DNA of 49,962 nucleotides from Frankiaceae bacterium (GCA_019239875.1 JAFAZI010000104.1:1-49962), one strand, 5' to 3'; shown: positions 8,762-16,916, counted from the first letter of the stretch. A program made the numbers and translations. The notes: generated by a model not told the origin, from the sequence alone.

Positions 8762-9718
8762 ATGTTGAATCCGCATCGCGATGGCACTCTCGCGCATCTC
8801 GGCGCAGACACTGCGGGTGCGGTGGGTCTCGCGGGGTGCCGGACTGCCGGCATGTCCGACCGGCGAGTCTTCGACCTTGTCGCGACCGGTCGGTGGCAGT
8901 CGCCGCTGCCTCGAACGTACGTGACCTTCAGCGGGCCGATTCCGCCGGTCACGATGTTGTACGCCGCTCTGCTCTACGCCGGCCCCGGGTCGACGTTGAG
9001 CCACGACACGGCAGGCTGGCTGGAAGGGCTGTGCAAGCGCCCCGCCGCCATTCACGTGACGATCCCTTACGGGAGAACGGTTCGGAACCAGCCAGGCCTG
9101 GTCATCCATCGATCGCGTGACCTCCGTGACGACGACGTCCACCCGGTGCGGACTCCTCGGCGGACTCGAATCGAGCGAACGGTGCTCGACATGCTGTCGT
9201 CGTGTCGAAACGCCGAAGCCGCGTTGAGCCTCATTGCCGACGCGATTCGTGGTCGCGGAACCACCGTGCCCAGGCTGCGTGCGGCTTTGAATCAGAGCAG
9301 CTTCACCAGATGGCGCAAGATCGCACTCGAGGTGCTGCCCGACATCGAGCGAGGTGCGCATTCGTATCTGGAGATCCGGGACGTGGCTCTGCACCGGCGG
9401 CATGGTCTGCCTGCCGGTGAGCGCCAGTTCAAGCGGCTCGCGGACGGTAGCGAGTACCTCGATGGATTGATCAAGGAGTGGGCGCTGCACTGGGAGCTCG
9501 ACGGGAGGCTCGGCCACGATCGCGCCCGCGATATCTGGCGAGACTTTCGCCGGGACAACCGCAGTGCCGTGGCACGGCAGTGGACCCTGCGCTACGGGTG
9601 GGCCGACATGATCGATCATCCGTGCGAAGTTGCCTGGCAGCGCGCGCAGATCCTGATGCAGCAAGGCTGGCCCGGCCCATTCCGCCGATGTCGCGACTGC
9701 CCTGCTGATCTGTGCTGA
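8762..9718 (+). CDS. AbiEi-like N-terminal / DUF559-type endonuclease-fold protein
   Basis: This 318-residue protein fits a common actinobacterial architecture. The N-terminal half has a degenerate AbiEi-antitoxin-type winged helix (DRRVFDLVATGRWQSPLPRTYVTFSG, then SHDTAGWLEGL). The C-terminal half (about 210-300) resembles a DUF559/very-short-patch-repair-like nuclease fold: EIRDVALHRRHGLPAGERQFKR, YLDGLIKEWALHWELDGRLGHD, RRDNRSAVARQWTLRYGWADM. The acidic residues in YLDG and WELDG could form the nuclease site. A longer TTG-initiated frame is possible; the ATG at 8762 is preferred. No AbiEii toxin partner is adjacent, so it is an orphan of uncertain function. Confidence 0.78.
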   Translation: MLNPHRDGTLAHLGADTAGAVGLAGCRTAGMSDRRVFDLVATGRWQSPLPRTYVTFSGPIPPVTMLYAALLYAGPGSTLSHDTAGWLEGLCKRPAAIHVTIPYGRTVRNQPGLVIHRSRDLRDDDVHPVRTPRRTRIERTVLDMLSSCRNAEAALSLIADAIRGRGTTVPRLRAALNQSSFTRWRKIALEVLPDIERGAHSYLEIRDVALHRRHGLPAGERQFKRLADGSEYLDGLIKEWALHWELDGRLGHDRARDIWRDFRRDNRSAVARQWTLRYGWADMIDHPCEVAWQRAQILMQQGWPGPFRRCRDCPADLC

Positions 9719-9774
9719 TCCACCGACCTTCCGCCGTCACTCATGCATCACAAAGCAGGCAGCCGCGTTCGCGA

Positions 9775-9792
9775 TTGGGCCGTTCGGCCCAA
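9775..9792 (+). terminator. Hairpin after the DUF559-type gene
   Basis: The perfect stem TTGGGCC-GTTC-GGCCCAA lies 56 bp after the upstream stop and is followed within 12 bases by ATTTTC. This fits a factor-independent terminator separating the gene from the SPFH pair. Confidence 0.5.
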
Positions 9793-9872
9793 CTGTCCGG
9801 ATTTTCAGGTCCGACGGCCGGTCCTCCGATACCTTTCTCCCTGCACGTCATCGACGCAGGGTGGGAGTCACA

Positions 9873-10991
9873 GTGGGTCTGCTCGACCGGGTCAAGGGCC
9901 AGTTCATCGACATCGTCGAGTTCCTCGACGACAGTCGCGACACGATCGTCTGGCGCTTCCCGCGCCAGGGCAACGAGATCAAGATGGGCGCCAAGCTCGT
10001 CGTCCGGGAAGGCCAGACGGCCGTCTTCGAGAACGAGGGCAAGATCGCCGATGTCTTCACGCCGGGCACCTACACGCTCGAGACGCAGAACATGCCCATC
10101 CTGTCCGATCTCAAGGGCTGGAAGTACGGCTTCAACTCGCCGTTCAAGGCTGAGGTCTACTTCGTCGGCACCCGTCTCTACACCGACATGAAGTGGGGCA
10201 CGCAGGAGCCGGTCACCGTCCGCGACAAGGAGTTCGGCATGGTCCGACTCCGCGCGTTCGGCACGTACGCCCTCCAGGTCAACGACGCCGCCAAGCTGCT
10301 CCGCCAGCTGGTCGGCACCGACCCGAACTTCTCGACCGACGAGGTCTCGGAGTTCCTGCGGCAGAACATCGTGAGCCAGGTCGGTACGGCGCTGGCCACC
10401 GCCAACCTCTCCGTCCTCGACATGGCGGCGAACCAGCAGACGATCGCCGGCACCCTCTCGGGCACGCTCACGACGAGCTTCGCCGACATGGGCATCACGA
10501 TCCCGAAGTTCGTGATCCAGAACATCTCGCTGCCGCCGGAGGTGTCCGAGGCGCTCGACAAGCGCACCCAGATGGGAGTGCTCGGCAACCTCGACCAGTT
10601 CACGAAGTTCCAGGCTGCGACGGCCATCACCGAAGCTGCACAGAACCCCGGCGGCGGAGGCATCGCGGGCGCGGGCGTCGGCCTCGGTGTCGGCGCCGCG
10701 ATCGGCCAGCAGATGGCGGGTGCGCTGAACCCGCAGGCGGGCGGCGCTGCGGCGCCCGCAGCGGCAGCCCCGCCACCGCTGCCCGGCGGCTACTTCCTCG
10801 GCATCAACGGCCAGCAGGTCGGCCCGGTCGCGGTCAACGACCTGCCCGCCCGGGTGGCCAGCGGCGAGCTGACTGCGGACACGCTGGTCTGGCAGCAGGG
10901 CATGGCGCAGTGGACGCGCGCAGGCGACGTCCCTGAGGTGAGCGCCGTCCTCGGCGCCGCGCCACCTCCCCTCCCGCCGGCGGCGCAGTGA
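9873..10991 (+). CDS. SPFH-domain protein with C-terminal GYF_2 domain (YdjI-like)
   Basis: The 372-residue protein has an N-terminal SPFH domain (about 1-250; WRFPRQGNEIKMGAKLVVREGQTAVFENEGKI is the strongest part). A Gly/Ala/Pro-rich linker with GAGVGLGVGAAIG follows, then a GYF_2-type domain (YFLGINGQQVGPVAVNDLPARV, LVWQQGMAQWTRAGDV). This is the virion-core-like/YdjI class. In Bacillus subtilis YdjI helps anchor PspA at the membrane. The GTG at 9873 has GGGAG six bases upstream; an earlier GTG at 9861 would add four residues. It overlaps the next gene by 4 bp (GTGA), so the two products probably form a complex. No pspA is nearby. Confidence 0.85.
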   Translation: MGLLDRVKGQFIDIVEFLDDSRDTIVWRFPRQGNEIKMGAKLVVREGQTAVFENEGKIADVFTPGTYTLETQNMPILSDLKGWKYGFNSPFKAEVYFVGTRLYTDMKWGTQEPVTVRDKEFGMVRLRAFGTYALQVNDAAKLLRQLVGTDPNFSTDEVSEFLRQNIVSQVGTALATANLSVLDMAANQQTIAGTLSGTLTTSFADMGITIPKFVIQNISLPPEVSEALDKRTQMGVLGNLDQFTKFQAATAITEAAQNPGGGGIAGAGVGLGVGAAIGQQMAGALNPQAGGAAAPAAAAPPPLPGGYFLGINGQQVGPVAVNDLPARVASGELTADTLVWQQGMAQWTRAGDVPEVSAVLGAAPPPLPPAAQ

Positions 10992-12157
10992 CCGACCAGG
11001 CGCCTCCGCCCACCGGCGCTCCCGCTCCACCTCCAGTGTTCGATCCACCGGCTCCGCCACAACCGCAGGCGCCGGCCGCCCTGCTGTCGTTCAAGTGTGT
11101 GGCGTGCGGCTCACAGATGAGCTACGCCCCGGGTACGACGCAGATGCAGTGCCCGTCATGTGGCTCGATGCAGCAGATCACCACGGACAAGTCGATCCAC
11201 GAGCACTCCTACGACGAGTGGGCGAAACTGCCACCGAAGCCGGTGGCGACGATCGGCAAAGAAGTGTTGCAGTGCCAGGGCTGCGGCGCGTCGACCGAGA
11301 CCAATGACATCTCGGGGGCCTGCCAGTTCTGCGGCGGCACGCTGGTTGCGGTGGCCCAGCCGGAAGGACTGATCGTTCCCGAGGCCGTCGTACCGTTCGG
11401 GCTCGACAAGAGGGCCGCGAACACCTCGTTCAGCAAGTGGGTGAAGTCCCGCTGGTTCGCACCCAACGCGTTGAAGAAGGTCGGGTCGACCGAGGCACTG
11501 ACCGGCACCTACGTCCCGCACTGGACCTACGACGCTCAGACCCAGACCGACTACGTGGGCGAGCGTGGCGAGCACTACTACACCACCGAGACCTACACCT
11601 CGAACGGCCAGACCCACACACGCCAGGTGCAGCACACCGCCTGGTACCCCGCATCGGGTCACGTCGGCCGGGCCTTCGACGACGTGTGCATCCCGGCCAG
11701 CCACCAGCTGCCCGCCGAGAAGCTCGACAAGATGGGCCCATGGGTCATGGCGTCCGCACAGCCGTTCGACCCGCAGTACCTTGCCGGTTACACCGCGCTT
11801 CGTTATGACCTCGACCCGGATTCGGGGCTGATCGAGGCCAAGCAGGAGATGGCGAACGTCATCCGGCAGGACTGCTGCAGCGACATCGGCGGCGACGAGC
11901 AGCGCGTCATGTCGATGCAAACGGCGTACGCCGCGTTGATGTTCAAGCTGATGCTGATGCCGCTGTGGATCGCGTCGTACATCTATGCCGGGAAGACCTA
12001 CCAGGTGTTGATCAACGCGAACACCGGCGAGGTCGTCGGCGACCGGCCGTGGAGCAAGCTGAAGATCGCGCTCGCGGTGATCGCCGCCATCATCGTGATC
12101 GCTGTGGGGGTCGCGATCTACCTCAATGCCCACGGGTCGGGCGGCAACAGCGGCTAG
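10988..12157 (+). CDS. Zinc-ribbon membrane protein (YdjG-like partner of the SPFH protein)
   Basis: The 389-residue protein starts with a proline-rich tail, then has two zinc-ribbon-like units (CVACGS...CPSCGS at about 37-58 and CQGCGA...CQFCGG at about 96-117). A large soluble part follows (HWTYDAQTQTDYVGERGEHYYTTETY), and one membrane helix, IALAVIAAIIVIAVGVAIYL, lies near the C-terminus. The N-terminus and ribbons would face the cytoplasm. This matches the TFIIB-type zinc-ribbon protein found with SPFH/YdjI proteins. The GTG start at 10988 is embedded in the previous stop. I infer a stress or membrane-integrity role from the Bacillus pair; direct evidence is lacking. Confidence 0.82.
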   Translation: MTDQAPPPTGAPAPPPVFDPPAPPQPQAPAALLSFKCVACGSQMSYAPGTTQMQCPSCGSMQQITTDKSIHEHSYDEWAKLPPKPVATIGKEVLQCQGCGASTETNDISGACQFCGGTLVAVAQPEGLIVPEAVVPFGLDKRAANTSFSKWVKSRWFAPNALKKVGSTEALTGTYVPHWTYDAQTQTDYVGERGEHYYTTETYTSNGQTHTRQVQHTAWYPASGHVGRAFDDVCIPASHQLPAEKLDKMGPWVMASAQPFDPQYLAGYTALRYDLDPDSGLIEAKQEMANVIRQDCCSDIGGDEQRVMSMQTAYAALMFKLMLMPLWIASYIYAGKTYQVLINANTGEVVGDRPWSKLKIALAVIAAIIVIAVGVAIYLNAHGSGGNSG

Positions 12158-12172
12158 CTCCGCCGCGGTGCT

Positions 12173-12607
12173 CTACGGCGCGACGATCTGCCCGTCCTTC
12201 GAGCTGTGACCGCCGGCCGAGTCCCCGGAGTAGTTGTTGGTGATGAGGAACTGCGCGCTGATATGCGCGTCACCGGCCGCGAAGCCGTGAGTCGAGTCGC
12301 TGATCCGGAAGTGCACCCGTCGGAACGCGTTGTCGCACGGCACCGTCGGGATGATGTAGCCACTGCCGACCTCGTCCGTACCCTGGTTCACCTGCATCGA
12401 CAGCTCGGCGGGCGACCAGCCCGGCTTGCACCGCAACCACGCCCGCACCGTCAGATCGCCGTTCTTGTGCAGCACGACCCGCTTGACCGCGTGCACGAAC
12501 GCGACGTTCGCTGGCCGACCCCCCGCCTTCGCTGGGCCCGCTGTCATCACCGTCGCAGCCAGGGTTGCGGCACCGATCGACAGTGCAATTGCCGGCTTCA
12601 TCGCCAT
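12173..12607 (-). CDS. Secreted hypothetical protein
   Basis: The 144-residue protein has a signal peptide: MAMKPAIALSIG, a hydrophobic stretch, then a likely cut after GPAKA (about 28). The mature part (about 115 residues) holds two cysteines (RCKPGW and VPCDNAF), probably one disulfide, and looks beta-rich. GGGGAGG stands before two candidate starts, 12607 and 12601; spacing slightly favours the second. It converges on the zinc-ribbon gene with a 15-bp gap. No family is recognised. Confidence 0.75.
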   Translation of the reverse strand: MAMKPAIALSIGAATLAATVMTAGPAKAGGRPANVAFVHAVKRVVLHKNGDLTVRAWLRCKPGWSPAELSMQVNQGTDEVGSGYIIPTVPCDNAFRRVHFRISDSTHGFAAGDAHISAQFLITNNYSGDSAGGHSSKDGQIVAP

Positions 12608-12644
12608 GGGTCCTCCCCGCCGTCCGATCCAGACAAGCGGGATA

Positions 12645-13247
12645 TTACGCCGGGTCGTGTCCGAGCGGCGAGAGGAGGAACATGATCGAGATCCGCGGCA
12701 GGTTCGCCCGATCGGGGTCGTCGCGCTTGGCCGAGACCTCGTCGAGCAGCTCCTCGATCCTCGCGTTCACCGAGTCGATCTCCTCCTTGGTGAGCCGGGC
12801 GGTCGTGCGCGACAGGTTGAGCTGATCGAACTCGGCGTGCTCGCCGTAGAGATAGTCGAGGAGATCATCGCGAACCGCGTCGAGCTGGGCGGAGATCTGT
12901 TGGACGCCCAGGTCGAGGTCCTCCTCGATGTCCCACGAGTTGCTGTCGAAGCGCAGCGACCGCTGGTTTGCGCGATAGCGGTGCTCGACGATCCCGGAGA
13001 CGACGCGGGTCTCGACGTCGCTGATCAGATCGGCGGCCTCGAGCAACTTGATGTGGTGGTAGAGCTTCGTCACGGGCTGGCTGAGCTCAGCGGCGATCTC
13101 CTTGACCGTCCAGGTGCGGTGCGAGGCCATCATCAGCAGCTGGAGCATTCGCACCCGCAGGGGATCCGCAATCGCCTTGATCGCCTCGGCGCTGTCGACG
13201 GTGCGGACGGTGGTCAGCGCCTGCTCCGGCGCCGATGACTCGCTCAT
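12645..13247 (-). CDS. ArsR/HTH_20-type winged-helix transcriptional regulator
   Basis: The 200-residue protein has an N-terminal winged helix (about 20-95). AIKAIADPLRVRMLQLL leads into the recognition region VKEIAAELSQPVTKLYHHIKLLEAADLI, and VVSGIVEHRYRA forms the wing. The C-terminal 100 residues are helical and acidic and may be a dimer or ligand domain. There are no metal-binding cysteine pairs of the classic ArsR sort. Its ATG overlaps the stop of a 61-residue ORF (ATGA), so the two are co-translated. The promoter upstream carries repeated GTTCAG half-sites, probably its own operator. Confidence 0.88.
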   Translation of the reverse strand: MSESSAPEQALTTVRTVDSAEAIKAIADPLRVRMLQLLMMASHRTWTVKEIAAELSQPVTKLYHHIKLLEAADLISDVETRVVSGIVEHRYRANQRSLRFDSNSWDIEEDLDLGVQQISAQLDAVRDDLLDYLYGEHAEFDQLNLSRTTARLTKEEIDSVNARIEELLDEVSAKRDDPDRANLPRISIMFLLSPLGHDPA

Positions 13248-13429
13248 CGACCCAGGACCGCACGCGGCGGGGTGACGAGCCGCTCACCGATTCGCACGAG
13301 AGATCGACCGATCGCGGTCCGCACCCGGCGCCGTGGGGATCGGGTCGCCGTAGCGGTTGCCTGCCCCTGGAGCTGAACGGCGTACTGAGCTGCCACTTCC
13401 AGCAGCTCTGGCCGGAACGCCTGTGTCAT
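13244..13429 (-). CDS. Small basic protein coupled to the HTH regulator
   Basis: The 61-residue ORF starts at ATG 13429 behind a good GAGAGAGG ribosome binding site and ends in a 4-base overlap with the regulator gene. The N-terminal half (FRPELLEVAAQYAVQLQGQ) can form an amphipathic helix; the C-terminal half is basic (RSPRRRVRTAIGRSLVRIGERL). It may be a real small protein or a leader whose translation couples to the regulator. No family is recognised. Confidence 0.6.
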   Translation of the reverse strand: MTQAFRPELLEVAAQYAVQLQGQATATATRSPRRRVRTAIGRSLVRIGERLVTPPRAVLGR

Positions 13430-13458
13430 CGCGAGCCTCTCTCAACATTTAGCGAAAC

Positions 13459-13530
13459 GTTCAGGTAATTCTGAACGACATGTTCAGTTCTACCATTCAG
13501 CAGGTCTTGAATGCAAGCCACGATCTGAAC
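13459..13530 (-). promoter_or_regulatory. Promoter and GTTCAG-type operator cluster of the small ORF-regulator operon
   Basis: On the minus strand a TTGCAT (13516-13511), an 18-base spacer and TAGAAC (13492-13487) make a plausible promoter. GTTCAG/CTGAAC hexamers occur at 13459, 13471, 13482 and 13525. They form GTTCAG-N6-CTGAAC (13459-13476) and CTGAAC-N5-GTTCAG (13471-13487) just downstream of the -10. This arrangement suits repression by the downstream winged-helix protein. Confidence 0.6.
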
Positions 13531-13683
13531 GGTATGACGCGTGACTGCGGGCGAGCCGCCGGCTGCGCATGACCAACTGTGACTAAAAGCCATGTCCGAA
13601 ATGATGAGATCGCTCCATTTGCCTTCCGCAAACGCGCCCGGCGTACCAAGATCGTCATCATCGAGACCGAAGGGGTCATCCGA

Positions 13684-14031
13684 ATGCTGAGCGCCATCGT
13701 GATTGACGACGAAGCCGACCTCCGGCTGCTCGCTCGATTCATGCTTGAAGACGCCGGCGCCTTCGAGGTGATCGGCGAAGCAGGCAACGCGACCGAGGCG
13801 CTCGAAATGATCGGCATGTTGGTGCCGGACATCGCGATCATCGACCTGCACCTGCCGGACATGAGCGGCATCGAACTCATCCAGCAGCTCCGCGACCGTG
13901 CCATGACGCTTCGCTTGGTCGCATATTCGAGCGACGACCTAGGACTCGCGGACGCGTTGTTGGCCGGCGCCGACCGCGCGGTGCTCAAGACCGGCCGATC
14001 GGAGGAGCTCATCGCCGCCTTGGTGGCATGA
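13684..14031 (+). CDS. Single-domain response regulator (CheY-like receiver)
   Basis: The 115-residue protein is a receiver domain alone. Acidic pocket residues are D8-D9 (VIDDEAD), the phospho-acceptor is D54 (IIDLHLPDMSG), the switch serine is S82-S83 (VAYSS), and the conserved lysine is K102 (AVLKTG). There is no output domain, so it would signal through protein contact, for example to a kinase or anti-sigma partner. The frame is open upstream, but ATG 13684 with AAGGGG about 9 bases before gives the normal domain start. No histidine kinase is adjacent. Confidence 0.9.
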   Translation: MLSAIVIDDEADLRLLARFMLEDAGAFEVIGEAGNATEALEMIGMLVPDIAIIDLHLPDMSGIELIQQLRDRAMTLRLVAYSSDDLGLADALLAGADRAVLKTGRSEELIAALVA

Positions 14032-14133
14032 GATTCCTCACGTCTTAAACCTCATATCGCCCGTTAGACGCTGCGCCTCGCGGGGAGGCTCCTTCGTGCC
14101 AATGAAAACCCCCATTCATGGAGGTGCACGATC

Positions 14134-14382
14134 ATGCGGGTTCCCCGCATCAACCCCAAGGACGCGACCGGCCTGTTCGACAAGGTCGTCGGTCTGGGCA
14201 AGGAAATTCTCGGTACTGCGGTCGACGCCGACCGTCTGATCACTGCTGGCGAGGCCCAGCAGGACAAGGGCACCGAGAAGCTGAAGGCGCTGCGCAGCCA
14301 GGCGAAGGCCGACGCGCACCGAGCCAAGGCGAAGGCGCACGAGGGCAAGGAACGCGCCGCGCAGGCAGCGAAGACCGGCTAA
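14134..14382 (+). CDS. CsbD/microaggregate-binding-like small protein
   Basis: The 82-residue hydrophilic protein has a good GGAGG site before ATG 14134. Its second half (AGEAQQDKGTEKLKALRSQAKADAH) resembles the next gene's product and the repeated Lys/Ala/Glu helices of CsbD-like and microaggregate-binding-protein-like stress proteins. The first 35 residues differ from CsbD (RINPKDATGLFDKVVGLGKEILG). It is probably co-transcribed with the following gene, 17 bp away. A general-stress role is inferred only from family resemblance. Confidence 0.72.
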   Translation: MRVPRINPKDATGLFDKVVGLGKEILGTAVDADRLITAGEAQQDKGTEKLKALRSQAKADAHRAKAKAHEGKERAAQAAKTG

Positions 14383-14399
14383 CTGAGGAGGAGTGCGCC

Positions 14400-14606
14400 A
14401 TGGGCGTTGTTGAGCAGATGAAGGGCAAGGCCAAGCAAGTCGCCGGTGACCTCACGGACAACGACGAGCTCCACGCGGAAGGCGAGGCCCAGGAAGACAA
14501 GGGCATCGAAGAACGCAAGGAGACAGAGGCCCGCGCAGAGGCGAAGCTCCACGAGGAGAAGGCAGACCTCGCCGAGCGGAAGCAGCAAGCGGCCGAGTCC
14601 GGCTGA
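14400..14606 (+). CDS. CsbD family general stress protein
   Basis: The 68-residue protein begins MGVVEQMKGKAKQVAGDLTDNDEL, the recognisable CsbD pattern, followed by an E/K/A-rich helix. CsbD proteins are small, abundant, probably disordered stress proteins under sigma-B type control in several Gram-positives. The ATG at 14400 has the strong site TGAGGAGG. It is the second of two tandem related genes and is followed 10 bases later by a strong terminator. Confidence 0.85.
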   Translation: MGVVEQMKGKAKQVAGDLTDNDELHAEGEAQEDKGIEERKETEARAEAKLHEEKADLAERKQQAAESG

Positions 14607-14616
14607 GATTCGTGTG

Positions 14617-14650
14617 AATGCCCCCGCACCCTCGGCGGTGCGGGGGCATT
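14617..14650 (+). terminator. Strong hairpin terminator after the CsbD pair
   Basis: AATGCCCCCGCACC (14617-14630) pairs perfectly with GGTGCGGGGGCATT (14637-14650) around a 6-base loop. It starts 10 bp after the stop, ends the tandem stress-protein transcript and lies before the SDR gene. Confidence 0.85.
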
Positions 14651-14681
14651 CCCCTGCCCGCGGGTTTGAGACGATGAACCA

Positions 14682-15437
14682 GTGCGGGTCCCAGGTTCGG
14701 TGATCGTCATCACCGGTGCGGCTAGTGGGATCGGCCGGGCGACCGCGGTTGCCCTGCATCGCAAGGGCGGCGTCGTCGTCGGCGTCGATCGCGATGCGTC
14801 GGCGCTCGCCGACCTTGCCGGCGAGACCGGTTGTCTCGTCATCGACGTAGACATCCGCGACACGGGTCACGGCGAGCATGTGGTCGCCGAGACGCTCGCC
14901 AAACACGGCCGCATCGACGGGGTGGTGGCGAACGCCGGCGCCGGGTACGTCGGAGCATTCGCCGAGATGCCAGTGGAGGTGATCTCCTCGCTTCTCGATC
15001 TCAATCTCCGCGGGCCGATGCTGCTCGCGCGGGCTGCCCTCCCCCACATGCTGAGGAATGGCTCGCCGGCCGCTCTCGTGCTCACCACGTCGATCGGCGG
15101 TGCCGTACCGGTGCCGAGGGAGGCGGCGTACGGCGTGTCGAAGACCGCACTCGAGTCTTTCGCCGATGCCGTCCGGGAGGAGCTCCGAGGCACGAACGTC
15201 GCAGTGTCGACGGTGCGGCCCGGTGTCGTGAAGACAGCGTTCCACGACAACCGCAACGAGCCGTATGACCGCTCGATCCCACGACCCGTGGCGCCGGAGA
15301 AGGTCGCTGACGTCATCGTCAACCTGATCGAAACCGGCCGCGAGCGGCAGACCGTTCCGGGGTGGCTGGAGGTCGCCCCGATCGCCCGGCGCCGCTGGCC
15401 GTGGTTGTTCCGGCCGTTGTGGCGGCGCTTCGGTTGA
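14682..15437 (+). CDS. Short-chain dehydrogenase/reductase (SDR)
   Basis: The 251-residue classical SDR shows the NAD(P)-binding TGAASGIG (about 11-18), an acidic residue after beta-2 (VGVDRD) that favours NAD, the NAGAG motif (about 87), the catalytic serine in TTSIGG, and the YxxxK pair in AAYGVSK. The C-terminal end RRRWPWLFRPLWRRF is basic and aromatic and may touch membranes. The GTG at 14682 is used. The aminotransferase follows after 33 bp and may be co-transcribed. Substrate unknown. Confidence 0.9.
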   Translation: MRVPGSVIVITGAASGIGRATAVALHRKGGVVVGVDRDASALADLAGETGCLVIDVDIRDTGHGEHVVAETLAKHGRIDGVVANAGAGYVGAFAEMPVEVISSLLDLNLRGPMLLARAALPHMLRNGSPAALVLTTSIGGAVPVPREAAYGVSKTALESFADAVREELRGTNVAVSTVRPGVVKTAFHDNRNEPYDRSIPRPVAPEKVADVIVNLIETGRERQTVPGWLEVAPIARRRWPWLFRPLWRRFG

Positions 15438-15470
15438 ACACCAACGCGCAGGATTCTCTAAATTAGATCG

Positions 15471-16886
15471 ATGGGGTTCGACATCCGGGCGCTGATCGAG
15501 CAGCGCCAATACGACGGCGAAGCACTGCACGCCAAGTACCTGAACGCGCAGGTTCCGCGGGTGCTGGGCACGATCGGGATGTCTCGAGTGCTCACCACCG
15601 CCACCGGCTCCTGGTACGAGGACGCCGAGGGCAACCGGTACCTCGACTTCCTCTCCGGCTTCGGTGTTCACGGCGTCGGTCACAACCACCCCGCCGTACG
15701 ACGAGCACTGCACGACGTACTCGATGCAGAGCTCGCCGACATGATCCAGTTCGACCTGCCGTTGCTGCCCGGCCTGCTCGCCGAGCAGCTGCTCAAGCGG
15801 TCGCCCGGCATGGACCGGGTGTACTTCTGCAACAGCGGCTCCGAGGCGGTCGAGTCGGCGCTGAAGTTCGCTCGCGCCGCCACGGGCAAGTCACGCGTCC
15901 TGTACTGCGACCACGCCTACCACGGGCTCACCGCCGGCTCGTTGTCCGTCAACGGTGCGAAGGAGTTCCGTGACGGGTTCGGACCGTTGTTGCCCGACAC
16001 CAAGATCCCGTTCGGCGATCTCGACGCGATCGACCGCGAGCTCCGGCGCGGCGATGTCGCAGCACTTCTCGTCGAGCCGATCCAGGGAAAGGGCGTGTAC
16101 GTCGCACCGGACGGCTACCTCGCCGAGGCGCAGCGGCTGCTGCATGAGCGCGGTGCCGTCCTGATCTGTGACGAGGTGCAGACCGGGATCGGGCGGACCG
16201 GAAAGTTCTTCGCACACCAGTACGACGGCGTGACGCCGGACATCATCACGGTCGCGAAGGCGCTGTCGGGCGGTTATGTCCCGATCGCAGCGACGATGGC
16301 GCGTGCAGGCATCTTCGAAAAGGTCTTCTCATCGCTCGATCGGGTGTTCGTCCACGCCTCGACGTTCATGGGTAACGCGCTTGCGATGACGGCCGGGCTG
16401 GCGACCCTCTCGGTGCTCGACGACGAGGACCTGCTCGCCAACGCCGAACGGCGCGGCGAGCAGCTGCGTGCCGGGCTGCGGGAGATCGCGGGGCGTCACG
16501 ACCTGATCCACGACATCCGCGGCCGCGGGTTGATGATCGGTATCGAGTTCGGTCGTCCATCCGGCCTGAAGGCGCGCGCCATGTGGACGGCGCTGCACGC
16601 CGCCCGGCGCGGCCTGTTCGCGCAGCTGGTCGTCGTGCCGCTGCACAACCGCCACCGGATCCTGACCCAGGTGGCCGGTGACCACATGGCAGTCATCAAG
16701 CTGCTGCCACCGCTCGTGGTCGGCGACGAAGAAGTAGCCACCTTCCTCACGGCGTTTGAGGACGTCATGTCAGACGCGATGCGACCCAACGGCTTGGCGC
16801 TCGACTTCGGAAGGACGCTCGTCACGCAGTCCTTCGCGGCCCGCCAAGCAGCGTCCACAGAACGGCGAAACCGCCCCGGGGAGTAG
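15471..16886 (+). CDS. Class III (PLP-dependent) aminotransferase
   Basis: The 471-residue enzyme is a fold-type I aminotransferase of the ornithine/acetylornithine/putrescine group. Seen motifs are FLSGFGVHGVGHNHP, YFCNSGSEAVESALKFAR (phosphate-binding region), AYHGLTAGSLS, LICDEVQTGIGRTGK with the cofactor-contacting aspartate, and TVAKALSGGYVP with the Schiff-base lysine. It has a C-terminal extension beyond the usual 430 residues. It follows the SDR closely and ends inside a bidirectional hairpin. The amino donor and substrate cannot be told from sequence; an omega-amine or diamine is likely. Confidence 0.92.
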   Translation: MGFDIRALIEQRQYDGEALHAKYLNAQVPRVLGTIGMSRVLTTATGSWYEDAEGNRYLDFLSGFGVHGVGHNHPAVRRALHDVLDAELADMIQFDLPLLPGLLAEQLLKRSPGMDRVYFCNSGSEAVESALKFARAATGKSRVLYCDHAYHGLTAGSLSVNGAKEFRDGFGPLLPDTKIPFGDLDAIDRELRRGDVAALLVEPIQGKGVYVAPDGYLAEAQRLLHERGAVLICDEVQTGIGRTGKFFAHQYDGVTPDIITVAKALSGGYVPIAATMARAGIFEKVFSSLDRVFVHASTFMGNALAMTAGLATLSVLDDEDLLANAERRGEQLRAGLREIAGRHDLIHDIRGRGLMIGIEFGRPSGLKARAMWTALHAARRGLFAQLVVVPLHNRHRILTQVAGDHMAVIKLLPPLVVGDEEVATFLTAFEDVMSDAMRPNGLALDFGRTLVTQSFAARQAASTERRNRPGE

Positions 16887-16899
16887 CCCCGGAGCGGTT
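16869..16899. terminator. Bidirectional hairpin terminator
   Basis: AACCGC-C-CCGGGG pairs with CCCCGG-A-GCGGTT around AGTAG. It overlaps the last codons of the aminotransferase and lies 18 bp from the stop of the convergent secreted-protein gene, so it can end both transcripts. Confidence 0.75.
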
Positions 16900-16916
16900 C
16901 CGACGTACTGCGGGCG

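Noticed and set aside
13471-13487. LexA/SOS box (GAAC-N4-GTTC)
   Set aside because: The spacer is five bases, not four, and the surrounding hexamers form a different repeat pattern tied to the local regulator.
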